Origin: Flavobacteriales bacterium UBA7443
Lineage (GTDB): Bacteria; Bacteroidota; Bacteroidia; Flavobacteriales_D; Sanyastnellaceae
Assembly: GCA_002477505.1 (NCBI GenBank)
Contig: DLQB01000025.1
Location: forward strand, 1-12,257
Reading direction: 5' to 3'
Length of the DNA stretch: 12,257 nt
Shown here piece after piece: positions 6,126-12,257 of this stretch. The notes beneath the pieces are model-generated. The model did no database searches. It was not told where the DNA came from and saw nothing but the letters and a program-made list of their open reading frames with translations. The translations under genes and the position numbers were made by a program. The stretch's first letter is position 1. Every line of letters starts with the position of its first letter.

Positions 6126-8453
6126 TTAAAACCTCCAATCGAGGCTAATGGACGGCAAGAATGGCAATTGATCCACCCGATCACCCGTGACCCGGTTTAC
6201 ATAAAACACGTTGTCACGGCTGTAAACATTTGTGGCACCTGCAGAGCACTCAAGGGTGTGGTTCTCCCATTCAAATTCCCTGCGGATGCTCAAATCCAAG
6301 CGGTGATAGGCCGGCAATCGACCCTCATTGAGACCGGCAAACTGAATGCCTAACTCTTCACTATTCGCGACGACGTAGTCGGTTGCAATGCCATCCACCA
6401 CGTTAGGTGGCTGGAAGAATCCTTGCGTTTGCGTGAAGGGCAGACCCGAACCCAAATTCCAGCGAGCGCTAACTTCCCACGCCTTGTCCTTTCCAAGCCC
6501 TTGTGAAACGACCAGATTGACATTATGACGACGATCAAACACCGGATCATACCAGCGGAACCCATCCCAACGATCCACATTCCCATAGCCATATACCAGC
6601 CACATATATGTGGATCGCTCCTCGTACTTCAAAACGACATCTGCGCCATAAGCAATTCCCGTTTCCACGATGAAATCTTTCCGCAGCACCTCCGGTACAT
6701 CTGCGTTGTCCGCATTGTCTTCAAAAAGCTTGTTGCGATTCGCATTGGTCAATTGCGTGAAGTTTTTCAGGTATCCCTCGACATTGAGATTGAACCGCTC
6801 AGTCAAATCAAATTCAAAACCAGATATCACGTGCTGTGCGGTTTGCAACGAGTGATTCACCTCTTGTACTTCACCCGATGGAGTGAGCAGATTTCGCTGC
6901 AAATTCTCGGGTCCCGCGAGAAAACCATAAAACAGGTTTACGACATCCCGATCCGAATTGGAGCTGATGACATTTTGTGAATAGAGGCCGGCTGCCAACT
7001 TCAATCGGAGTCGTTCACTCGCTTTGTATTTGATACCGATTCGAGGCTCCGGGCGGAAGCGTGCAATGGAGCTGTAGTACTGCATACGCATGCTCGGATT
7101 GATGATCCAATCGCCATTGTTGATGCGATAATCCAAGTAACCCGCAAATTCTGTGGTGTTCTCCTTCTGCCCGACCTGAACGCCGATTGAGTTGAACGTT
7201 TGAAAATCGGTTTCCATCCCGACAACTTCCAATCCATATTCAACGGCATTCTCACCCAACATGTATTTGAAATCCAAACCGAAATTAAAGCCATTGACAC
7301 TGCTGAATCGATCCTCCAACTCCTCTTCCTGCAAGCGAATCTCATAGTTGCTCGCAGCAAAGTGCCCATTCATCAAAATGGCTGAGCCGGAGGGTACCAC
7401 CGTGAAGTTACCTCCGGCGCCCGCATTGGTCCATCCCAAATCAGACAGCGCTTGGTAATTGACGCGATCGCTAAAATTGAATCCAAAGAGGCTAAGTTTC
7501 GAGCCATTGCCACTGCCAAAAGAAACTTTCCCGTAGGCATCCGTAAAATTGAAAGGCAGACCTCGGCCATCGTCATTGACATAGTCGTAGAGCACCTTGG
7601 AAGTTTGCTCGAGGTAACTGTGCTTCAACGAGAGGATGTACGAGATGCCACCGCCTCCTGTTCCTAGTTTTTTCAACGGGCCCTCCAAGGTTAATTTGGC
7701 TCCAAACGGACTCACTCCTACCCGGCCTTGTATTTTCTTCTTATTTCCATCGCGTGTCTTGATGTCCATGATTGATGAAATTCGACCGCCAAATTTGGCG
7801 CTGAATCCACCCGTATAGACATCTGCATTGGATATGACATCGGAATCGAAAACACTGAACAGACCTATGCTGTGGAAAGCATTGTAAATGATCATCCCAT
7901 CGAGTAGAACCTTGTTCTGAATGGGAGAACCGCCCCGGATGTACAACTGACCTCCTTGGTCACCTGTGCTAATGAACCCCGGAAGTACCTGCAACGCCTG
8001 CACCAAATCGGGAGACCCTCCGAAGCTTGGTATTTTCTTCAAGTCGGAAGGTCGAATGGTCTCAATGGACATGTTGACCTTGGTCGTCTGCTCTTGCCGG
8101 TCTGCATTGATCTCAGCACTGCCCAGCTGAATCACCTTGCTCTCGAGGAAGAAATTACGCGTCAATATTTTGCCATCGATTACCTCAACAGCTTCCGAAA
8201 TGCCTTCGAATTCCATGCTCGATATCACTAGGGTGTACTGACCTGCAGGAACACGAGTAAGGCTGTAAAAACCTTCTATATCCGTCATCACACCGCGGGA
8301 AGAACCCTCCAAAGCGACACTCGCAAACATCACCGGCTCACCCGAATCTTTGCTCCGAATAAACCCTTTCACCGTTGCTTGCGACCAACTCAGCAAAGGG
8401 CACATTAACGTGACCGTGAGCATGAGCCCAACGAGACATCTTCTTTCTTGCAT
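6126..8453 (-). CDS. TonB-dependent outer membrane receptor with carboxypeptidase-regulatory-like N-terminal domain
   Basis: This is an outer-membrane beta-barrel transporter that takes up a ligand using TonB-ExbBD energy. The 775-residue protein has a signal peptide (basic n-region MQERR, core LVGLMLTVTLMCPLL, cleavage near SWSQ-A). A carboxypeptidase D regulatory-like beta-sandwich follows (about 26-105; GFIRSKDSGEPVMFASVALE, GVMTDIEGFYSL), then a plug domain (about 125-235; GDQGGQLYIRGGSPIQNKVLLDG), then a 22-strand-type barrel ending in the aromatic beta-signal SISLDWRF. I chose ATG 8453 rather than 8486. The upstream start would overlap the helicase stop and put 11 extra residues before a good signal peptide. 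No SusD partner or other transport gene is adjacent, so it is not a standard polysaccharide-uptake pair, and the substrate cannot be told. It follows the helicase by 19 bases on the same strand. Confidence 0.9.
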   Translation of the reverse strand: MQERRCLVGLMLTVTLMCPLLSWSQATVKGFIRSKDSGEPVMFASVALEGSSRGVMTDIEGFYSLTRVPAGQYTLVISSMEFEGISEAVEVIDGKILTRNFFLESKVIQLGSAEINADRQEQTTKVNMSIETIRPSDLKKIPSFGGSPDLVQALQVLPGFISTGDQGGQLYIRGGSPIQNKVLLDGMIIYNAFHSIGLFSVFDSDVISNADVYTGGFSAKFGGRISSIMDIKTRDGNKKKIQGRVGVSPFGAKLTLEGPLKKLGTGGGGISYILSLKHSYLEQTSKVLYDYVNDDGRGLPFNFTDAYGKVSFGSGNGSKLSLFGFNFSDRVNYQALSDLGWTNAGAGGNFTVVPSGSAILMNGHFAASNYEIRLQEEELEDRFSSVNGFNFGLDFKYMLGENAVEYGLEVVGMETDFQTFNSIGVQVGQKENTTEFAGYLDYRINNGDWIINPSMRMQYYSSIARFRPEPRIGIKYKASERLRLKLAAGLYSQNVISSNSDRDVVNLFYGFLAGPENLQRNLLTPSGEVQEVNHSLQTAQHVISGFEFDLTERFNLNVEGYLKNFTQLTNANRNKLFEDNADNADVPEVLRKDFIVETGIAYGADVVLKYEERSTYMWLVYGYGNVDRWDGFRWYDPVFDRRHNVNLVVSQGLGKDKAWEVSARWNLGSGLPFTQTQGFFQPPNVVDGIATDYVVANSEELGIQFAGLNEGRLPAYHRLDLSIRREFEWENHTLECSAGATNVYSRDNVFYVNRVTGDRVDQLPFLPSISLDWRF

Positions 8454-8472
8454 AGACGCGAATTTACCACAT

Positions 8473-10914
8473 TCAACCCAAGTCATCAGCCAACATTTTT
8501 TTGATTCTGTGTTCCAATTGCTCAGAACTCAATTTTTCGCGCAAACGATCCACCACCAATGGAAATGAAAAGGGGGTTGGATGCACCGGAAAAGAGGGCT
8601 TTATGACACGGTGCTGCAGTCGATCGAGCACGGATTTTAGCCGCTTCCATTCCATCTGTTGATCGATCAACTCATCATACGCTTGGCGGAAAAGCAAATT
8701 CTCCGGATCAAACTCGCGGAACACTTCAAAGATCAACCCCGAATGCGATTGCAAGTGCTTGACGCCTTGATGCTGACCGGGAAATCCTTGAAAGGCCAAA
8801 CCCGCAATCACAGCGATGTCACGGAACCTCCTCCGAGCCATCTCAGCGGCATTAACACCCGATTGTATGTCAGACATTAAATTATTAGTTGACAATAAAT
8901 TAAGGCTAACCACCTCATCTAGAATTAAGGGTTCGTCAGAAAGCAATTCAAATCCATAATCGTTGCAGGAAATGGAAATCGACAGTGGACGAAACTGGCT
9001 CCACCGGTACGCCATGAGCATCCCCAAAGCTTGGTGAACACCTCGCCCTTCGAATGGATAAAAACAGAGGTGATGCCCATCATCGGTTTGAAACTGTTCC
9101 ACCAAGATTTCATCCTGAAACGGGAGTTCACTCATCTGCTGCTGCAGCTCTAGCAAAGGAGAAACACGAGCCATTTCCGGTGAACGAATGTGCCCTCTTC
9201 CGAAAGCGTCTAACTCATCGCGCAATGCATGGCCCAATTCAGACGAAAGGGAGAGTCGCCCTCCGAGGTAAACCGGTACACGGCCTTTCGGCTTTTTGCT
9301 TCTTTTGACTTGCACGATGGATTCCTTGATGCGCAAAAACTCTAGACTCATTCCAGCAAACCAAAAACAATCCCCCGGCTCCATGCTCGCTACGAAATAT
9401 TCCTCCACATGTCCAATGAATCCCCCTGTCTTCCACTTGACCTTGATCATTTGATCAGACACGATGGTACCAATGCTCATGCGATGGCGACGAGCTTGGC
9501 GGCGATCACGCAATACGTATCGCCCTGACTCGTCATCAACCGTGACACGCTTGTACTCTTCATAAGCAGCTAGAGATTCACCGCCGTTGCAAACGAATTG
9601 CATGCACCAGAGAAACTCATCTTTTTCCACCATTGCAAAGGCATGGGTGGACTGAACCATCTTCTCCGTTTCCAGCGCATCGAATCCATCACCGACCGCC
9701 AGCGTGCACAAAAATTGAATCAAGACATCGAAAGATCGGATGAGGGGATCGCGCTGCTCAATACGCTCATTTTCAATGGAATCCCTCAGCGCAGCTGCTT
9801 CAATCAATTCGAGTCCATGCGTGGGCAGAAAATACACCTTGCTCGTGGCGTGTGGTGAATGCCCCGATCTTCCGGCGCGCTGCTTAAATCGAGCAACCCC
9901 TTTGGGGCCACCTATTTGCACCACTGCCTCCACAGGCCGAAAGTCCACACCTAAATCCAACGAACTGGTGCAAACGACTGCTTGCAGCTCTCCTTCATGC
10001 AAAGCCGTTTCAACCCAGTCCCTCAATTCCTTGGCAATGGAACTGTGATGCAGCGCAAGTGTTCCTGCCAAATCAGGGGCTGACTCAAGGAGCTTGTGGT
10101 ACCAAATTTCCGATTGCGACCGTGTATTGGTAAAAATCAATGTGCTGCCGTGATTCCGGATCACGTCAACCACTTGGTCGACCAGTTTCAAGCCCAAATG
10201 ACCGGCCCATGGAAGACGTTCAAGATGAGATGGCATCAACGAATGAACCGCGATATTTTTTTTCCATTGGGCGCGAATCAGCTTACCCGCGTGGCCAGGC
10301 CCGAGCAATGCTGCCATTGCCTCTTTCGGATTGCCCAAGGTCGCCGAGATCCCCCAAACCATCAAGGACGGCCGTTGCAACCGGAGCCAAGAGGCAGCCA
10401 ACTCAACTTGGACACCGCGTTTCGTTCCGAGCAATTCATGCCATTCATCCACGATCAGGCATTCCAAATCAAGGAATCGCTTCCCACTGCCCTTCATGGC
10501 CAAAAGGACATGCAACGACTCGGGTGTAGTGATTAGCACGTGCGGCAGTTGCTTTCTTTGACGGGCTTTTTCCGAAGCCAATGTATCACCGGTGCGGGTG
10601 CCAACCTCCCAATCCAAATTGAATCCCTCGCACAAGCGCTCCGCACTGAGTTTGATTTCTTTCGTCAACGCACGTATGGGTGCAATCCAAATCATGCGAA
10701 CACCAGCCTTCTTCCTTCCTGAGGTCTCTTCGAGGACCGCCCGCGCCAAGGTCGATGCCATGGCGGCATATGTCTTTCCTGAACCCGTAGGTGCAATGAT
10801 CAGACCTTGTTCATTTGCCGCTTGCGCCTCCCACACATCTTGCTGGAAAGCGTGCGGCTTCCAACCTCTTGAAGCAAACCAGCTCCCAATCAATTCTGCA
10901 GAAGTTTGGCTCAT
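8473..10914 (-). CDS. Ligase-associated DEXH-box helicase (Lhr family)
   Basis: This superfamily 2 helicase belongs to the Lhr-like group described as ligase-associated DNA damage response DEXH helicases, which are expected to unwind DNA or DNA-RNA duplexes 3' to 5' during repair. The 813-residue length matches that family (about 800-820). Visible motifs are Q-motif region PHAFQQDVWEA (20-30), Walker A APTGSGKT (41-48), APIRALTKE (Ia), TTPESLH (Ib), DEWH (156-159, motif II), SAT (190-192, motif III), TNTRSQSEIWYHKLL (motif IV) and QRAGRSGH (from 345, motif VI). The Lhr-type C-terminal region includes LAFQGFPGQHQGVKHLQ and FDPENLLFRQAYDELI. All ATPase motifs are intact. The usual partners (ATP-dependent DNA ligase, Lhr-associated exonuclease, PdeM-like phosphoesterase) are not next to it on either side. 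A TonB-dependent receptor follows 19 bases downstream, perhaps only by read-through. Confidence 0.92.
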   Translation of the reverse strand: MSQTSAELIGSWFASRGWKPHAFQQDVWEAQAANEQGLIIAPTGSGKTYAAMASTLARAVLEETSGRKKAGVRMIWIAPIRALTKEIKLSAERLCEGFNLDWEVGTRTGDTLASEKARQRKQLPHVLITTPESLHVLLAMKGSGKRFLDLECLIVDEWHELLGTKRGVQVELAASWLRLQRPSLMVWGISATLGNPKEAMAALLGPGHAGKLIRAQWKKNIAVHSLMPSHLERLPWAGHLGLKLVDQVVDVIRNHGSTLIFTNTRSQSEIWYHKLLESAPDLAGTLALHHSSIAKELRDWVETALHEGELQAVVCTSSLDLGVDFRPVEAVVQIGGPKGVARFKQRAGRSGHSPHATSKVYFLPTHGLELIEAAALRDSIENERIEQRDPLIRSFDVLIQFLCTLAVGDGFDALETEKMVQSTHAFAMVEKDEFLWCMQFVCNGGESLAAYEEYKRVTVDDESGRYVLRDRRQARRHRMSIGTIVSDQMIKVKWKTGGFIGHVEEYFVASMEPGDCFWFAGMSLEFLRIKESIVQVKRSKKPKGRVPVYLGGRLSLSSELGHALRDELDAFGRGHIRSPEMARVSPLLELQQQMSELPFQDEILVEQFQTDDGHHLCFYPFEGRGVHQALGMLMAYRWSQFRPLSISISCNDYGFELLSDEPLILDEVVSLNLLSTNNLMSDIQSGVNAAEMARRRFRDIAVIAGLAFQGFPGQHQGVKHLQSHSGLIFEVFREFDPENLLFRQAYDELIDQQMEWKRLKSVLDRLQHRVIKPSFPVHPTPFSFPLVVDRLREKLSSEQLEHRIKKMLADDLG

Positions 10915-10934
10915 GTGCGGGCATTTTCAACGGG

Positions 10935-10940
10935 AAGGAA
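10935..10940 (+). promoter_or_regulatory. Shine-Dalgarno-like site before the small ORF
   Basis: AAGGAA lies four bases before the ATG at 10945, within the purine-rich run GGGAAGGAA (10932-10940). Five bases (AAGGA) pair with the 16S rRNA 3' end. Bacteroidota genes seldom rely on such sites, so a good match here mildly supports translation of the short ORF. It could also be chance purine richness. Confidence 0.25.
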
Positions 10941-10944
10941 GCGC

Positions 10945-11031
10945 ATGAAACTCAGTTTTACGGTGAAGCACATTGCCTTCAATTGGCTGCTGATTATCTT
11001 CGGCATGTTATTTGGAAAGAAACCATCATGA
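10945..11031 (+). CDS. Possible 28-residue membrane peptide upstream of the secreted helical protein
   Basis: This short frame begins MKLSFTVKHIAFNW, continues with the hydrophobic run WLLIIFGMLFG and ends KKPS. That is the layout of a small single-pass membrane peptide: basic N-terminal part, an uncharged core of about 15 residues, and a basic end. The TGA stop overlaps the ATG of the next gene as ATGA (11028-11031), the same kind of junction seen twice in the bamD operon. A purine-rich Shine-Dalgarno-like stretch precedes the ATG. I do not recognise a family. Against it: 28 codons can be open by chance, and accepting it leaves only 30 bases between it and the divergent helicase start, so the promoter would have to lie partly inside the helicase gene. 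It might instead be a leader peptide that couples translation of the downstream gene. Confidence 0.3.
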   Translation: MKLSFTVKHIAFNWLLIIFGMLFGKKPS

Positions 11032-11804
11032 AAGTTCTACAATTCTCCCTGCTGTTTGGTTTAATGTTGGCACAGCCTTTTTCTTCAATTGCTCAGCGAT
11101 ACACAGATGAAGACGATGAGCCTCCGTTGATTCCACAAGAAGACTTCGACGAGCTATTGATGTGGATGGTTGATGAGAAATTTGAAAAGGTTCTCTACAA
11201 GGCGATTCGTTACACCGAGGACGACGAAACCAAGAAAGAACCCGTACCCTATGTTTTCATGTCCATGGCGTATTTCAAAATTTCTGAATCAGGCAACCCT
11301 GAATTTGAAGAGAAATATTCGAATGCGCTCAAAAACGCCCTGAAGTATGCCTCCAAATTTGTCAAAAAAGACAAGGAGAAAGAATACTTGAGTGAATACA
11401 CCGATTACTTCAACGATTTGAGGCGGGCCACTATGAATCAAGCGGAAGTATACGTGGATGACGAAAAGTTCACCAAAGCCAAATCTTACTACAAATACCT
11501 CTGGACATTGGACGCCGAAGACCCCGGTGCATGGATGATGTACGGAAGTGTGCTTTGGAAAAGCAAAGCCAAACGAGACGCGGAAGAATCTTGGGCAACT
11601 GCTGCGAATTTACTCAGTGAATTTGAAGGACGGGGCTTGGAAGAAGTGCAGGTTGACTTGCTCAAATTCGCTGCAATCTATACCGCGGAAATGTTAGCGG
11701 CAGAAGGAAATCGAACGGATGCACGGCGTTGGATCGAGAGCATAGACGCTGTTCTCGGAACCGACCGGGAAGTGAAAGCGGTGCTGCGTTCGATTGGAGG
11801 CTAA
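11028..11804 (+). CDS. Secreted helix-rich protein with TPR-like repeats, function unknown
   Basis: The 258-residue protein starts with a Sec signal peptide (MKVLQFSLLFGLMLAQPF, probable cleavage after SSIAQ near residue 23). A very acidic mature N terminus follows (RYTDEDDEPPLIPQEDFDE). The rest is predicted to be nearly all helical, with repeat-like pairs suggesting tetratricopeptide or related solenoid folds: VPYVFMSMAYFKISES, YVDDEKFTKAKSYYKYLW then AWMMYGSVLWKSKAKRDAEE, and LKFAAIYTAEMLAAEGNRTDA. A Lys/Glu-rich segment lies around residues 115-125. I see no catalytic motif, and no lipobox cysteine in the signal. I chose ATG 11028 because the frame is open further upstream, but that part overlaps the helicase gene and would hide the signal peptide. 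A periplasmic scaffold or binding role is plausible but not shown. It diverges from the helicase and converges on the glycosyltransferase. Confidence 0.7.
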   Translation: MKVLQFSLLFGLMLAQPFSSIAQRYTDEDDEPPLIPQEDFDELLMWMVDEKFEKVLYKAIRYTEDDETKKEPVPYVFMSMAYFKISESGNPEFEEKYSNALKNALKYASKFVKKDKEKEYLSEYTDYFNDLRRATMNQAEVYVDDEKFTKAKSYYKYLWTLDAEDPGAWMMYGSVLWKSKAKRDAEESWATAANLLSEFEGRGLEEVQVDLLKFAAIYTAEMLAAEGNRTDARRWIESIDAVLGTDREVKAVLRSIGG

Positions 11805-11831
11805 AAACTAACCCTGAGGAAGCCGAAGCAT

Positions 11832-12257
11832 CTAACGGCCATAAACATCGATCAGGACATGCTGTTCTCGTTCCCAATTCAGCTGGGATTGAGCCCGGGC
11901 TAGACCATCTTGGACTTGAGCTTTGAAGGATGGTTTCTCCCCTGCCATGGCCATCAAAGCTTCCAACCACGCTTGCGGCTCATCACCTTCGACTACTCGA
12001 CCGATTCCGTAGGTGCGGAGTAGTGCGACGCAATCGGGCAAATCATTCACGAGCACCGGCACTCCTGCTTGAATGCATTCAAACAATTTGTTGGGTAAGC
12101 AATAGAGGTAGCTCAGGCAAATGGGGCGAACAGAAACAAGTCCTACATCCGCGTCTTTCGTGTACTGAAGCATTTCTTGGTACGGCACAGCCGGTTGAAA
12201 ATGTACGTTTTCCGATGAGGCGGCTGCCTCTTCAATGGAACCTTGAAGCATCCCATA
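11832..12257 (-). CDS. Glycosyltransferase, GT4-like C-terminal domain, partial
   Basis: Only the last 141 residues are in the window; the frame is open to the right edge, so the N-terminal acceptor-binding domain lies outside. The visible part is a Rossmann-like nucleotide-sugar-binding domain of GT-B glycosyltransferases. VHFQPAVPYQEMLQYTKDAD is the usual strand-helix before the donor site. PNKLFECIQAGVPVLV is the hallmark donor-binding helix with the conserved Glu, and it is followed by NDLPDCVALLRTYGIGRVV. Such enzymes transfer sugars in lipopolysaccharide, exopolysaccharide or glycoprotein assembly. No sugar specificity can be read. Met at 12251 is preceded in frame by Tyr-Gly and is internal, not a start. 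It converges on the preceding gene with 27 bases between stop codons, where I see no clear terminator hairpin. Confidence 0.85.
   Translation of the reverse strand, partial: YGMLQGSIEEAAASSENVHFQPAVPYQEMLQYTKDADVGLVSVRPICLSYLYCLPNKLFECIQAGVPVLVNDLPDCVALLRTYGIGRVVEGDEPQAWLEALMAMAGEKPSFKAQVQDGLARAQSQLNWEREQHVLIDVYGR

Noticed and set aside
6132..6144. Short inverted repeat CCTC-CAATC-GAGG as a terminator between recN and the receptor
   Set aside because: The stem is only four base pairs, lies inside the receptor's coding end and has no T-run in the right place.
8454..8486. Upstream ATG for the TonB-dependent receptor at 8486
   Set aside because: It would overlap the helicase gene and place 11 extra residues ahead of a standard signal peptide beginning MQERR.
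10983..11014. Possible promoter TTG (10983-10985 region) with GTTATTTG at 11007-11014 for the secreted helical protein
   Set aside because: The TTTG part matches TAnnTTTG but both bases of the TA pair are wrong, and the site overlaps the candidate small ORF; too weak to list.
1..12257. tRNA, rRNA, CRISPR, transposon or phage content
   Set aside because: I saw no cloverleaf-like or ribosomal sequence, no regularly spaced repeats, no transposase or integrase motif and no terminal inverted repeats; nearly all of the window is filled by identified coding regions.

Overview
The window looks like chromosomal DNA of a Bacteroidota bacterium, most likely of the Flavobacteriales. The evidence is the mix of families: a Bacteroidota-type serine palmitoyltransferase-like enzyme, a BamD lipoprotein with an SSC lipobox, the divergent Bacteroidota form of RNA polymerase omega, a PorD/DUF4835 protein of the type IX secretion system, and a TonB-dependent receptor with an N-terminal carboxypeptidase-regulatory-like domain. 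The gene order bamD-rpoZ-coaBC-porD-recN is, from memory, a conserved Bacteroidota arrangement. Base composition is moderate and even by eye. I see no tRNA, rRNA, CRISPR array, insertion sequence or phage gene.

Layout. Positions 1-876 (minus strand) hold the N-terminal 292 residues of an alpha-oxoamine synthase that runs off the left edge. A 182-bp divergent intergenic region follows. The operon at 1059-6119 (plus strand) then carries bamD, rpoZ, coaBC, porD and recN. Two of its junctions are 4-base ATGA overlaps and the other gaps are 12-26 bp, so it is almost certainly one transcription unit. It joins outer-membrane assembly, transcription, coenzyme A synthesis, protein secretion and DNA repair. 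Converging on recN are two co-oriented minus-strand genes: an 813-residue Lhr-like, ligase-associated DEXH helicase (10914-8473), and 19 bp behind it a TonB-dependent receptor (8453-6126). Divergent from the helicase is a secreted, helix-rich protein of unknown function (11028-11804). It is preceded by a possible 28-residue membrane peptide whose stop codon overlaps its start. The right edge (11832-12257, minus strand) holds the C-terminal part of a GT4-like glycosyltransferase.

This is mostly ordinary core-genome content. I did not find a clear new multi-gene system. The points most worth a second look are: (1) the unannotated 28-codon membrane-peptide ORF coupled to the secreted helical protein; (2) a CoaBC enzyme in which two catalytic residues of the decarboxylase half are replaced (Asn125 to Asp, Cys158 to Ser) although the protein stays in exact register with E. 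coli Dfp numbering; (3) a ligase-associated helicase without its usual ligase, nuclease and phosphoesterase partners on either side; and (4) a non-ATG start for the sphingolipid-type enzyme, next to a perfect Bacteroidota -7 promoter element.
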